A program made the position numbers and the translations under genes. A stretch of 45,574 nt of DNA from Qaidamihabitans albus (GTDB taxonomy: Bacteria > Actinomycetota > Actinomycetes > Mycobacteriales > Pseudonocardiaceae): assembly GCF_016464705.1 (NCBI RefSeq), contig NZ_JAEHOB010000015.1:114652-160225 (forward strand), read 5' to 3'. Under the pieces are notes generated by a model. The model saw only the letters and a program-made list of their open reading frames with translations. It was not told the DNA's origin and ran no database searches. Position 1 is the stretch's first letter; each line of letters opens with the position of its first letter. Of this stretch, positions 1 through 8,333 are shown one piece after another.

Positions 1-72
1 CGACCTGCGAAAACAGGCCGCTCTGGTTCGTTCCAGCAGGTTCGAGGACAGCCTCTACGGCTACCCCGCGGG

Positions 73-91
73 CCCGCCCGCGCCAGGCGGG
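73..91 (-). terminator. Possible terminator hairpin after the PDZ protease gene
   Basis: A short GC-rich inverted repeat (arms 73-78 and 86-91, 7-nt loop) lies just past the stop codon of the PDZ protease gene. It has no U tract, so it is only a weak candidate. I see no supportable gene in bases 1-94. Confidence 0.3.
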
Positions 92-94
92 GGC

Positions 95-1234
95 TCAGCA
101 GATCGGTACCGGCTGCCCGGCTTCCAACTTCTCCAGCGCGCTGATCGCACCGTCGAGGTCGGCCACCTTCACCAGCTTCAGCCCTTCCGGCGCGGCGGAC
201 GCGGCCTCCGCACAGTTGCGCTGCGGAACGAGGAACGCCGACGCGCCGGACTCGCGGGCGGCGACCAGCTTGAACGAGATCCCCCCGATGGGGCCGACCC
301 GGCCCTTCTGGTCGATCTCGCCGGTTCCGGCCACGTGCTCGCCCCCGACCAGGTCTCCCGGGGTCATCCGGTCGACGATGGCGAGCGCGAACATGAGCCC
401 GGCCGAGGGGCCGCCGACGTCCTCGAGGGAGATGTCGACCTCGAACGGCACGTCGGCCCGGTCGATCGGCTGGAAACCCACGAAACCCTGCGGCTCGCTC
501 GGGTGCTCCGCGAGCGTGACCGACTCGGTGCGTTCCGGCCCGTCCTCGTGCCGGAACGTCAGGGACACCGTCTGGCCGGGGCGGGTGTCGGCCAGCGCCG
601 CACGCACGTCGTCCTCGTTGCCGATCTCCGTGCCGTCCACGGCGAGCAGCCGGTCGCCCGGGGAGAGCACCTGGTCGGCCGGGCTGCCCGACACCACTTC
701 CTTGACCAGCACCTTCACCGGGTAGCCGAGCGTGCGCAGCGCGGCGACCTGGGCGTTGCTCTGCGAGTCCTGGAACTGCTTGACGTTCTCCCTCCGGACC
801 TCCTCGTCGGTCTCGCCGGGCCGGAAGTAGTCCTCCCGGGGAGCCAGCGCATACCGGCCGCTGGCCCAGCGGCGGAGCCCGTCGAACAGGGTCACGTTGT
901 CGACCAGCGAGACCGTGGTCATCCGCAGCTCACCGGTGGTCGGGTAGGTCCGTTCCCCCTCGATGGTGACGACCTGCCGTCCGTCGACCTGCCCGAGCGT
1001 GTCGTACGTCGGTCCAGGGCCGAGCGCGACGTAAGGCACCCGGACGAAGGCCCCGAGCAGCCCGAACGCCAGGACGAGCAGGCCGCTGAGCACCAGCGTC
1101 CAGCCTCTCCGGCTCAGTCTCGGCCTCGACTCGTCAGGGGCATCCGAAACCGTCGCGGACTCCGGCTCCCGTTCAGGCTCGGCACCAGCCTGCCTGACTC
1201 CTCCACCTGATGCGTTGTCGCTGGACTCGCTCAC
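95..1234 (-). CDS. Membrane-anchored PDZ / Lon-like serine protease (YlbL family)
   Basis: Probable membrane-anchored, extracytoplasmic serine protease combining a PDZ domain with a Lon (S16) proteolytic domain. Seen: one hydrophobic segment near residues 45-65 after a charged N-terminus, a PDZ region in the middle (VVSGSPADQVLSPGDRLLAVDG), and a C-terminal Lon-type domain. The Ser sits in DVGGPSAGLMFALAI and the Lys in GPIGGISFKLVAA, matching the Ser-Lys dyad of the family. The protein is 379 aa. The GTG at 1234 was chosen because residues upstream of it are low-quality Pro/Ser/Gly sequence and the divergent gene begins at 1338. The homologue in M. tuberculosis is Rv3194c, with the same divergent zincin neighbour. 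Its substrates are not known from the sequence. Confidence 0.88.
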   Translation of the reverse strand: MSESSDNASGGGVRQAGAEPEREPESATVSDAPDESRPRLSRRGWTLVLSGLLVLAFGLLGAFVRVPYVALGPGPTYDTLGQVDGRQVVTIEGERTYPTTGELRMTTVSLVDNVTLFDGLRRWASGRYALAPREDYFRPGETDEEVRRENVKQFQDSQSNAQVAALRTLGYPVKVLVKEVVSGSPADQVLSPGDRLLAVDGTEIGNEDDVRAALADTRPGQTVSLTFRHEDGPERTESVTLAEHPSEPQGFVGFQPIDRADVPFEVDISLEDVGGPSAGLMFALAIVDRMTPGDLVGGEHVAGTGEIDQKGRVGPIGGISFKLVAARESGASAFLVPQRNCAEAASAAPEGLKLVKVADLDGAISALEKLEAGQPVPIC

Positions 1235-1337
1235 AGCACGACAGCGTACGGTGACGTGACCGGGCGATCGCGCAGGCCATGCCGCCACATCCGCAACGGG
1301 GCGGCCGCCCGCAGGCACGTCCGCGTACGGTGGTGAT

Positions 1338-2783
1338 ATGAGCAACCCACCGTTCGGTTTCGGAGGCCCCGATCCCGACAAGCGTCGTGACAACGAGTCC
1401 GGCGGCGAGCAGCAGCCTGGTTCGGGCGCCGACGCGTTCAACCAGTTGGGTCAGATGCTCAGCCAGCTCGGGCAGATGCTCAGCCAAGCGGGCAGCTCTT
1501 CGGGCCCGGTCAACTACGACCTGGCCAAGCAGATCGCCATGCAGCGGCTTTCCAGCGGAGGTTCGTCCCAGCTGGGCTTCACCGTCGACAACAAGCCCGC
1601 CGACGCGGCCGTCCGGGACTCCGCGCATCTCGCGGAGCTGTGGCTGGACACCGCGACGATCCTTCCCGCGGGCGCGAGCACGACCGTGTCCTGGACATCC
1701 CGGGACTGGGTCGAGAAGACGCTGCCGACGTGGCAGCGGCTCTGCGACCCGGTGGCGAAGCAGGTGTCCGGCGCATGGATGGAGGCGCTACCGGACGAGG
1801 CCAAGCAGGCGGCCGGTCCGCTGCTGTCGATGGTCGGCCAGATGGGCGGCATGGCGTTCGGCTCCCAGCTCGGCAACGCACTGGCGGAGCTGGCCTCCGA
1901 GGTGCTGACCTCCACGGATGTCGGTCTCCCCTTGGGCCCGGCCGCGACCTCGGCGCTGCTTCCCGCGAACATCGAGAAGTTCACCGAGGGCCTTGAGCGC
2001 CCGAGCAGCGAGGTGATGGTCTTCCTCGCCGCGCGGGAGGCCGCACACCAGCGGCTGTTCGCCCACGTCCCGTGGCTGCGGCAGCGGCTGCTGGCGACGG
2101 TCGAGGAGTTCGCGCACGGCATCACCGTCGACACCTCGGCGCTGGAGCAGCTCGCCGGTCAGGTCGACCCGAGCAATCCCGCGAGCATCGAGCAGGCCAT
2201 GTCGTCCGGACTGCTGGAGCCACAGACCACACCCGAGCAGCAGGTCGCCCTGAACCGGCTGGAGACGCTGCTCGCCCTGGTCGAGGGCTGGGTCGACGTC
2301 GTCGTAGCCGACGCGGTCGGTGACCGGCTGCCCGGCGCGGACGCGCTGCGGGAGACCCTGCGGCGCAGGCGCGCCACCGGCGGGCCTGCGGAGCAGACGT
2401 TCGCGACGCTCGTCGGTCTGGAGCTGCGGCCGAGGCGGATGCGGGCGGCGTCGGCGCTGTGGAAGCTGGTCGGGGACCAGCACGGCATGGAGCAGCGCGA
2501 CGGGCTGTGGTCGCATCCCGACCTCATGCCGACCGCCGAGGACCTCGACGATCCGATGGAGTTCTCCGAGCGGCTGGGGCGCTCGGGCGAGACCGGGGAC
2601 GGCCTCGACCCGATGGCCGAGCTCGAGCGCACCCAGCGGGCCGAGGCCGAGGAACGGGCCGAGGCCGACGCAGGCGATTCCGGTGAGGCCGGCGAGCGCG
2701 CCGACGACACCGGCGACGACACCGGCAAGGATGACGACACCGGCAAGGATGACGGCACCGGCAAGGGCGAGACCGGCACCTGA
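1338..2783 (+). CDS. Zincin-type metalloprotease, DUF2342 family
   Basis: A 481-aa protein of the actinobacterial zinc-dependent metalloprotease family (DUF2342/Zincin_2, Rv3195 type). Seen: a Gly/Gln-rich N-terminus with a repeated QLGQMLSQ motif, then a helical body with an EAAHQRLF segment resembling the family's metal-binding helix and a downstream EGWVDVV segment. The C-terminal 60 residues are highly acidic and end in a tandem Asp-Asp-Thr-Gly-Lys repeat encoded by near-identical DNA units (about 2700-2780). The gene diverges from the PDZ protease across 103 bp, so the two promoters may be linked. Its natural substrate is unknown. The family call is based on overall resemblance and synteny. 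Confidence 0.82.
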   Translation: MSNPPFGFGGPDPDKRRDNESGGEQQPGSGADAFNQLGQMLSQLGQMLSQAGSSSGPVNYDLAKQIAMQRLSSGGSSQLGFTVDNKPADAAVRDSAHLAELWLDTATILPAGASTTVSWTSRDWVEKTLPTWQRLCDPVAKQVSGAWMEALPDEAKQAAGPLLSMVGQMGGMAFGSQLGNALAELASEVLTSTDVGLPLGPAATSALLPANIEKFTEGLERPSSEVMVFLAAREAAHQRLFAHVPWLRQRLLATVEEFAHGITVDTSALEQLAGQVDPSNPASIEQAMSSGLLEPQTTPEQQVALNRLETLLALVEGWVDVVVADAVGDRLPGADALRETLRRRRATGGPAEQTFATLVGLELRPRRMRAASALWKLVGDQHGMEQRDGLWSHPDLMPTAEDLDDPMEFSERLGRSGETGDGLDPMAELERTQRAEAEERAEADAGDSGEAGERADDTGDDTGKDDDTGKDDGTGKGETGT

Positions 2784-2799
2784 GCACCGCGGCTCGCGG

Positions 2800-3399
2800 T
2801 CAGTCCACCGCGTCGATGTCGGTGATGCCGAGACCGGCGGCGGAGGACAGCCCTTCCAGGTAGCCGATGGCGCGCTCCGTCTTGGGGTAACGCCGGACCA
2901 GCGCCCAGAACTTGGCGTTGTGCCCGGCGACCCTGAGGTGGGCGAGCTCGTGCACGAGGACGTAGTCCAGCACCCACGACGGGACGTACCGTAACCGCTC
3001 GCTCACCCGGATCGTGCCGTCCGCCGGGGTGCACGAGGCCCAGCGCGTGCGCATGGGCGGCACCCAGCGCACGCTGGTCGGCGTCGCCGTGGCGTCGAGG
3101 TAGCGCTGCGAGAGCTCCGCGCACCTCGCCAGCAGTGCCTCGTCCGAGGCGCGCGCGGGCGAGGCCCGCCTGCTCTCGGTGCGCTGGAGCTTTCGTTGCA
3201 TCTCGACGACCCAGTGTTCCTCCTCCGCCCTGCTCATCGTCGCGGGAATGAGCACGACGAGCTTGTCGCCTTCCCGGTAGGCGGTCACCGTGCGACGCCG
3301 GCGCGCGCTTCGCCGGACCTCGACCTTGTCCTGAGGGACTGACGGCTGGCGCGCGTTTCTGTCCCGATTCCTCAACGAGGGCACCCGTGCTTCGGCCAC
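2800..3399 (-). CDS. YgjP-like (M48-related) zinc metallopeptidase
   Basis: A 199-aa DUF45/YgjP-type zinc metallopeptidase. Seen: the HExxH motif in LVHELAHLRVAGHNAKFW, where the third His follows in the usual H-N-x-x-F-W context, preceded by the RTRWASCTPADGTIRVS strand typical of the family. The Arg-rich N-terminal region lacks a signal peptide, so it is probably cytoplasmic. The GTG at 3399 is preferred to the longer upstream starts, which would run into the inverted DnaA-box repeat at 3457-3490 and the divergent gene's promoter. The gene converges on the zincin gene with a 16-bp gap. Its cellular substrate is unknown. Confidence 0.8.
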   Translation of the reverse strand: MAEARVPSLRNRDRNARQPSVPQDKVEVRRSARRRRTVTAYREGDKLVVLIPATMSRAEEEHWVVEMQRKLQRTESRRASPARASDEALLARCAELSQRYLDATATPTSVRWVPPMRTRWASCTPADGTIRVSERLRYVPSWVLDYVLVHELAHLRVAGHNAKFWALVRRYPKTERAIGYLEGLSSAAGLGITDIDAVD

Positions 3400-3456
3400 C
3401 CACCCACCGTAAGGGCAGGGACCGACATCGAGGAGGGTCGCGGCACTACCTGGCTG

Positions 3457-3490
3457 AGTTGTCCACAGTTCGATCTGCCTGTGGACAACT
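3457..3490. promoter_or_regulatory. Inverted pair of DnaA-box-type nonamers
   Basis: TTGTCCACA at 3459-3467 and its reverse complement TGTGGACAA at 3480-3488 form the core of a perfect 12-nt inverted repeat (arms 3457-3468 and 3479-3490, 10-nt spacer). TTGTCCACA is the preferred actinobacterial DnaA box. The site lies in the divergent region between the metallopeptidase and the ThiF-like gene. Binding by DnaA is inferred, not shown. Confidence 0.55.
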
Positions 3491-3538
3491 GGGATGAGGC
3501 GAATGCACGCGCAGCGATGCACCGTCACTGTGGGCTAC

Positions 3539-4573
3539 ATGAAGAACTCGCCGCCCGAGAGGGCGCTGCCCCGGCGACCGCGCCTCCTGCCGGGTCTCGA
3601 CGTGTTCGAACGCCGCACCGACGAGGTCCAGATCGGTCTCGACCCACGGCATGCCGTGGTGGCGACCGGCCTGCCACCCGTGCTGATGGACCTCCTGCGC
3701 GGGCTCGACGGAAGCCGGAGCACCACCTCGCTGCTCGCGCTCGCCGAGGGCGGGCACGCGGAGCGACTGCGTGATCTGCTGACCGGGCTGGCCGAACGGG
3801 GTCTCATCGAGGAGGCCGAGCCGGCGGCGGCGCCGGACACCCGCTCCGGCGAGCCGGAGCTGTGGTCACTCAACGTCGGCAGGCGCCGGCGCGACACGCT
3901 GTCCCGGCGGGCACGATGTGCGGTCCTCGTGCACGGCGGGGGCCGGCTGGCCGTCGCCGTGGCCACACTGCTCGCCGCGGCGGGCGTGGGGCACATCGAT
4001 GCCGTGGCGGCGGGCACGGTCGGCGCCGACGATCTCGGCTCGGGACACCTCGATGCCGATGTGGGGCTTCCCCGGCGGCGTGCGATCACCGAGGCCGTGC
4101 GAAGAACCAGCGCGGCCACCCGGACGGGCCGCCTCCGGGGTGACCGCCGTCCCGACCTGGTGCTGCTCACCGACGCGGTCGTCCCCGCCCCCGAGGTGAT
4201 CCGAGACCTCACCGCCGACGGGCTACCGCATCTCGCCGTACGGGTCCGGGACGGCATCGGCATCGTGGGGCCGCTCGTGCTGCCCGGCCGCAGCAGTTGC
4301 CTGCGCTGCGCCGACCTGCATCGAACGTCGCTGGATTCCTGCTGGCCACGCGTCGCCGGCCAGCTCGCGGGCCGCTGCCAACGCGCTGACCTCAACAATG
4401 TGCAGGCGACCGCCGCACTCGCAGCCGGGCAGGCACTGCGCTTCCTCAGCCCGGAGGACTCACCGCCGCCCACCTGGAACGGAACGCTGGAGATCGACTC
4501 CTACGCCGGCACGGTACGGAGGCGGGAGTGGCCTGCCCACCCGGACTGCCGGTGCGGCGCCAAGCGGCCGTGA
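3539..4573 (+). CDS. ThiF/E1-like protein (Rv3196-type, TOMM-associated fold), function unknown
   Basis: A 344-aa protein resembling the ThiF/E1-like and TOMM precursor-binding families. Seen: an N-terminal winged-helix-like region (residues 20-95), then a nucleotide-binding-like segment (CAVLVHGGGRLAVAVATLLAAAGVGHID). Near the end are two Cys pairs, CLRCADL and CRC, which look like the E1-type zinc site. The ATG at 3539 was chosen because the upstream in-frame ATGs lie within the inverted repeat region. No precursor peptide, dehydrogenase or YcaO gene is nearby, so a role in peptide modification is not supported. The same protein occupies this slot next to ABC1 kinase and whiB7 in mycobacteria (Rv3196). 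An ATP-dependent adenylating role is possible but unproven. Confidence 0.7.
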   Translation: MKNSPPERALPRRPRLLPGLDVFERRTDEVQIGLDPRHAVVATGLPPVLMDLLRGLDGSRSTTSLLALAEGGHAERLRDLLTGLAERGLIEEAEPAAAPDTRSGEPELWSLNVGRRRRDTLSRRARCAVLVHGGGRLAVAVATLLAAAGVGHIDAVAAGTVGADDLGSGHLDADVGLPRRRAITEAVRRTSAATRTGRLRGDRRPDLVLLTDAVVPAPEVIRDLTADGLPHLAVRVRDGIGIVGPLVLPGRSSCLRCADLHRTSLDSCWPRVAGQLAGRCQRADLNNVQATAALAAGQALRFLSPEDSPPPTWNGTLEIDSYAGTVRRREWPAHPDCRCGAKRP

Positions 4574-4646
4574 ATCCGGCCGCGGTGGCGAATGCGGTGG
4601 CGGCGGTCGCTGCGCGGATCGTGATCGGCAAGGCAGAATCGCCCAT

Positions 4647-5993
4647 GTGACAGAATTCCGCGACTCGATCGACGACCGGGCCGAATCGGCGATGCCCCGC
4701 GGCCAGGCCATGCGGACCGCCAAGCTGGCGAGCCTTCCCCTGGGGATCGCCGGCCGCGCCGTCGGGGGCTGGGGCAGGCGGCTGACCGGGCAGAGCGCGG
4801 AGGAGGTCAACGCGGCGCTGTCCGCGAGGGCCGCGGAACAGCTGTTCGAAGTGCTCGGCACGCTCAAGGGCGGTGCCATGAAGTTCGGGCAGGCGCTGAG
4901 CGTCTTCGAGGCCGCCGTACCCGACGAGCTGGCCGCCCCGTACCGCGAGGCGCTCACGAAACTGCAGACCGCGGCACCGCCGATGCCGCCGAGGCAGACC
5001 CGCCGGGTGCTCGCCGAGCAGCTCGGCCGATCCTGGGCCGACCGATTCGCCCGCTTCGACGACGAACCCGCCGCCGCCGCCAGCATCGGCCAGGTGCACC
5101 GGGCCGTCTGGCACGACGGCCGCGAGGTCGCGGTCAAGGTCCAGTACCCCGGCGCCGACGAGGCACTGCACAGCGACCTGCGGCAGCTGCAGCGGTTCAG
5201 CCGGCTGTTCCAGGCTCTCGCGCCGGGCACCGATGTCAAACCCCTGCTGTCCGAGCTCGCCGCACGGATGAACGAGGAGCTCGACTACCGGACCGAGGCG
5301 GCGAACCAGCGCGGCTTCGCCAGGGCGTTCGACGGCGACGACCAGGTCCTCATCCCGAAGGTCGTGGCCAGCGCGCCAAAGGTGATCGTCACGGAATGGG
5401 TGGACGGGACCCCGCTCGCGACGATCATCAAGGAGGGCGCCGTCGACCAGCGCAACGAGGCGGGCCGGCTGCTCGCCGAGTTCCACTACTCCTCTCCCGC
5501 TCGGGCACGCCTGCTGCACTCGGACCCGCACCCTGGCAACTTCATGCTCCTGAACGACGGCCGGATGTGCGTCATCGACTTCGGGGCGGTCGCCCGGCTG
5601 CCGCAGGGAGCACCGCCGATGTTGGGGGTCATCATGCGGCTCGCGCTCGAGGGCCGCTCCACCGAGCTGCTGGATGCGCTGCGTGCCGAGGGCTTCGTCC
5701 GGCCGGACAGCGAGCTCGACGCGGACGACGTCTACACCTACCTCCTTCCGTTGATCGCTCCGCTCACCAGCGACCGGTTCCACTTCACGCGCCGGTGGGC
5801 ACAGAAGCAGGCGCTGCGCATGGGCGATACACGCAACCAGGACTTTCACACGGGGCGGTCGCTGAACCTCCCGCCGAACTGGCTGCTGATCCACCGCGTG
5901 ACCGCCGGGGCTGTCGGGATCCTGTGCCAGCTCGACGCCGAGCTGGCACTGCGCTCCATTGTCGAACGGTGGCAGCCCGGCTTCGCGGCGTAG
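4647..5993 (+). CDS. ABC1/UbiB-family atypical kinase
   Basis: A 448-aa ABC1 (AarF/UbiB) family protein kinase-like ATPase. Seen: the family KxGQ motif as MKFGQALS (around residue 80), the Ala-rich nucleotide loop AAASIGQVHRA followed by VAVKVQYPG with the invariant Lys, the catalytic-loop-like DPHPGNFML, and the metal-binding VIDFGAVARL. The start is GTG at 4647, 73 bp after the ThiF-like gene, in the same direction. In M. tuberculosis the orthologue Rv3197 belongs to the WhiB7 regulon and contributes to macrolide tolerance. Here it lies near whiB7 but on the opposite strand. Family membership is firm; the physiological substrate is not known. Confidence 0.9.
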   Translation: MTEFRDSIDDRAESAMPRGQAMRTAKLASLPLGIAGRAVGGWGRRLTGQSAEEVNAALSARAAEQLFEVLGTLKGGAMKFGQALSVFEAAVPDELAAPYREALTKLQTAAPPMPPRQTRRVLAEQLGRSWADRFARFDDEPAAAASIGQVHRAVWHDGREVAVKVQYPGADEALHSDLRQLQRFSRLFQALAPGTDVKPLLSELAARMNEELDYRTEAANQRGFARAFDGDDQVLIPKVVASAPKVIVTEWVDGTPLATIIKEGAVDQRNEAGRLLAEFHYSSPARARLLHSDPHPGNFMLLNDGRMCVIDFGAVARLPQGAPPMLGVIMRLALEGRSTELLDALRAEGFVRPDSELDADDVYTYLLPLIAPLTSDRFHFTRRWAQKQALRMGDTRNQDFHTGRSLNLPPNWLLIHRVTAGAVGILCQLDAELALRSIVERWQPGFAA

Positions 5994-6011
5994 GGGACGG
6001 CAACCGCCCGG

Positions 6012-6072
6012 TTGTCCACAATCCGGGCCCCGGCCGCGCCGACGTGCCGTTCGCACGGCCGAGTTGTCCACA
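6012..6072 (+). promoter_or_regulatory. Two direct DnaA-box-type nonamers
   Basis: Exact TTGTCCACA copies at 6012-6020 and 6064-6072 in the same orientation, 52 nt apart. They lie in the 130-bp gap between the ABC1 kinase gene and the AbiEi-like gene. Together with the pair at 3459-3488 this makes four exact copies in 2.6 kb. A DnaA-binding function is inferred. Confidence 0.5.
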
Positions 6073-6123
6073 TTTCCCGGCGATGGCTCCCACGGACGGT
6101 GGGCCCGAGCCACTCTCGGAATC

Positions 6124-7149
6124 GTGACCACAACGACCAGCGCGGCAAGGACCGCACCCAGAACCGATCCGGCCGGTGCCGCCGGCGGCGGCCGCGACAG
6201 CGCCGACAGCAACAGCAGCGACCACAGCGCCGACCTCAACCACAGCGACCACAGCGACAACATCGTCACAGCCGCCCAGCTACGCGCGGCCGGCATGTCC
6301 GACCGGGCCATCGCGACGCGTTGCCGGCCGGGCGGGCCCTGGCGGCGGCTGTTGCCGGGAGTCGTCATGCTCGCCCCCGGCGAACCGACCCGGCGCCAGC
6401 TGCTCCGTGCGGCGACCAGCCACTACGGCAGCGAGGGCGTGCTCACGGGCATCGACGCTCTCGTCGCCCACGGCCTCGACCTGCCCAGTCCCCGGACCGT
6501 GCACGTGCTCGTGCCCGCGTACCGGCGCATCCTGCCGCCCGACTTCGTCCTCCTGGAACGGACGGCGCGGCCACCGGAGCCCACACTCATCCGGGGACTG
6601 CCCTTCGCGCCCGCGGCTCGGGCGGCACTCGACGCGGCCCGGCGGGAGAACGACCCCGACCGGCTTCGCGATCTGCTGACGCTGCCGGTCTACTACGGGC
6701 TGTGCTCTCTCGACCAGTTGCGCGCGGAGCTCGAAGCCGGCAACCAGCGAGGATCCGCCGCGGTGCGCGCGGAGCTGCGCCGCCTCGCCACGAACAGCGA
6801 CACCTACGTGCACGGTGCGGCCCGGCAACTCGTGCTGCGCTCGCCACTGCCGCCGCCGCGATGGGGCGCAACCGTTTGCGACCTGCGCGGACGGTCGATC
6901 GGCGCGGTCGATGCGTGGTGGGACGAGCTGGGGATGGGATGGCAGTTCGGGACGCCCGCGGAGGGCGAGACGGGCCGGCTGACGCATCTCGCACTGACCG
7001 CCGCCGGTGTGGTCCTGCTGCGCACCTCTCCGCAACGCCTGCGCTCCGACGGAGAGAACGTCATCCGCGAGCTCGCGAGGGCGTTCCGCACGGCCGCGCT
7101 GCGACCCCGGCCGCCGGTGCAGTGCGATGTTCCGGGAGTGGCGGCATGA
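6124..7149 (+). CDS. AbiEi-like winged-helix protein of unknown role
   Basis: A 341-aa protein resembling the actinobacterial type IV antitoxin AbiEi-like/DUF559-adjacent family. Seen: a disordered N-terminus rich in Asp, Ser, His and Asn (about residues 25-45). It is followed by a winged-helix-like segment (VTAAQLRAAGMSDRAIATRC, then GVVML) typical of AbiEi N-terminal domains, and a conserved-looking middle with the HVLVPAYRR and GLPFAPAARAALDAAR segments. No AbiEii nucleotidyltransferase toxin lies beside it, so it is not an evident toxin-antitoxin pair. The GTG at 6124 is the first good start after the DnaA-box-like repeats. It may be a stand-alone regulator; the function is not known. Confidence 0.6.
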   Translation: MTTTTSAARTAPRTDPAGAAGGGRDSADSNSSDHSADLNHSDHSDNIVTAAQLRAAGMSDRAIATRCRPGGPWRRLLPGVVMLAPGEPTRRQLLRAATSHYGSEGVLTGIDALVAHGLDLPSPRTVHVLVPAYRRILPPDFVLLERTARPPEPTLIRGLPFAPAARAALDAARRENDPDRLRDLLTLPVYYGLCSLDQLRAELEAGNQRGSAAVRAELRRLATNSDTYVHGAARQLVLRSPLPPPRWGATVCDLRGRSIGAVDAWWDELGMGWQFGTPAEGETGRLTHLALTAAGVVLLRTSPQRLRSDGENVIRELARAFRTAALRPRPPVQCDVPGVAA

Positions 7150-7189
7150 CCGGCGCGGAGCCGCCGTACCCGGCGCGGAGCCGGGAGGC

Positions 7190-7372
7190 TCACCAGTATT
7201 CGACCGGCAGCTTGCTCTCGATGTCACGCACGTGCCTGCTCGCGCAGCGCGGGCAGAGCCAACGTGCCCGGCCCTGGTCGTTCTCGCGGACCCAGGTGAG
7301 CGCCCGCATCTCGTCTTCGGGGTCCTGCCGGTCCCCGCAGACCGAGCACATGACCGCCGCCTGCCCGCTCAC
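7190..7372 (-). CDS. Small double-CxxC zinc-ribbon-like protein
   Basis: A 60-aa protein with CSVC near the N-terminus and CPRC near the C-terminus, spaced like a zinc ribbon (MCSVCGDRQDPEDEMR ... WLCPRCASRHVRDIE). The GTG at 7372 overlaps the stop of the upstream methyltransferase gene as GTGA, which argues for translational coupling; an internal ATG at 7351 would give a 53-aa form. It is the last gene of the minus-strand run that begins at whiB7. The role is unknown; such proteins often bind nucleic acid or a protein partner. Confidence 0.65.
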   Translation of the reverse strand: MSGQAAVMCSVCGDRQDPEDEMRALTWVRENDQGRARWLCPRCASRHVRDIESKLPVEYW

Positions 7373-8268
7373 GGCAGCCGCCCGTGATGAACGGTGCGCG
7401 CGAAAAGGAGGAACACGTCGTCGCGGGCCCCCAGGTACTCCGGCCACCCAGGGTCGAGCAGGCGGCGCACGGCAGCACGATCCAGGTCGCTGATCCGCTC
7501 GCCGGTGACCTCCGCCAGCCAGGCGAGCCGCTCCGCGGCGAAGTCCCGCACCGTGGAGTCTCCGGGAGCAGGATGGTCGATCAGGTAGCTGAACGAGCCG
7601 GTTTCGGTGAGACCGGCGCGGTCCAGCGCGGTTGTCCAGCCGTAGGGCATCGGTACGGCGTCCGGGATCGTGGCGCGGAGTTCGGCGAACCAGTCGTTCC
7701 GGGCAGCGTTCAGGCGCTGTTCGAGGCCGGGCTCGCCAACGCCGACGTCCCAGGGCAGGCACCGGGTTTCCAGCCCGCCCTCGGCCACGGCGAGCCGGCC
7801 ACCGGCACGGAGCACACGGGCTAGCCGCGCGATGGCAGCCTGCTGGTCAGGAAGGTGGTGCACCACGGCGGATGCCCAGATCAGGTCGGCCGGCGGCACC
7901 ATCTCGTGCAGGTCCACGGTCCCCACGTCGGCCACCACGGTCTCAACGCGCACCTCCGCTGCGGTGGGCGTCGGCATGGCAGCCGCTGCGACGGCCGCCT
8001 CGCTCGCGGCGGCGAGCAACTCGTCCACCGCGTCCACCAGGATCAGGGTGCCGCCGCCACGCCGGCGCAGAGCGGCTGCGAGCGCGGCGCTCATTCCACC
8101 GGCGCCGCAGCCGACGTCGATCACTGTGGCACTGTCCGGCAGATGCTCGGTGATGCGCGCGGCGACCGACGCCAGACACTCACGTTCGAGGAGGTCGAGC
8201 CTGCGCATGGCGGAGAGCCGCGCCGCCCAGTCAATGTCGTCGTGCGTATGTGCTGACACGACGAACAT
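7369..8268 (-). CDS. Class I SAM-dependent methyltransferase
   Basis: A 299-aa Rossmann-fold methyltransferase. Seen: motif I VIDVGCGAGGMSAALA at about residues 49-64, an acidic post-II strand (TLILVDAVDELL), motif IV-like ADLIWASAVVHHLPD and LRAGGRLAVAEGG, which are the hallmarks of small-molecule class I enzymes. The C-terminal third resembles methyltransferases that act on natural products or lipids rather than rRNA, but the substrate cannot be read from sequence. It is co-directional with whiB7 and the 85-aa gene, separated from the latter by 65 bp, and overlaps the small zinc-ribbon gene. Being downstream of whiB7 it could be part of the same stress response; this is inference. Confidence 0.8.
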   Translation of the reverse strand: MFVVSAHTHDDIDWAARLSAMRRLDLLERECLASVAARITEHLPDSATVIDVGCGAGGMSAALAAALRRRGGGTLILVDAVDELLAAASEAAVAAAAMPTPTAAEVRVETVVADVGTVDLHEMVPPADLIWASAVVHHLPDQQAAIARLARVLRAGGRLAVAEGGLETRCLPWDVGVGEPGLEQRLNAARNDWFAELRATIPDAVPMPYGWTTALDRAGLTETGSFSYLIDHPAPGDSTVRDFAAERLAWLAEVTGERISDLDRAAVRRLLDPGWPEYLGARDDVFLLFARTVHHGRLP

Positions 8269-8333
8269 TCAACACCAGCGAGCACGCGCGGATCGCGGGC
8301 GAGCGGCAATCGCCACCCGCCCGCGACCCGGGC

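Noticed and set aside
3539-4573. Thiazole/oxazole-modified peptide biosynthesis locus
   Set aside because: The ThiF-like protein alone does not make such a cluster; no YcaO, dehydrogenase or precursor peptide is nearby.
3457-6072. Chromosomal replication origin
   Set aside because: Only four DnaA-type boxes are present, with no dnaA/dnaN/gyrB genes and no AT-rich unwinding element. A true oriC would have many more boxes.
4446-6368. Long open frame on the minus strand opposite the ABC1 kinase (640 codons)
   Set aside because: It overlaps the firmly supported ABC1 gene, has the Arg/Gly/Pro-rich composition of GC-rich shadow frames, and shows no family motif.
6124-7149. AbiE toxin-antitoxin pair
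   Set aside because: Only an AbiEi-like gene is present. The neighbour on the other side is a small zinc-ribbon gene on the opposite strand, not an AbiEii nucleotidyltransferase.
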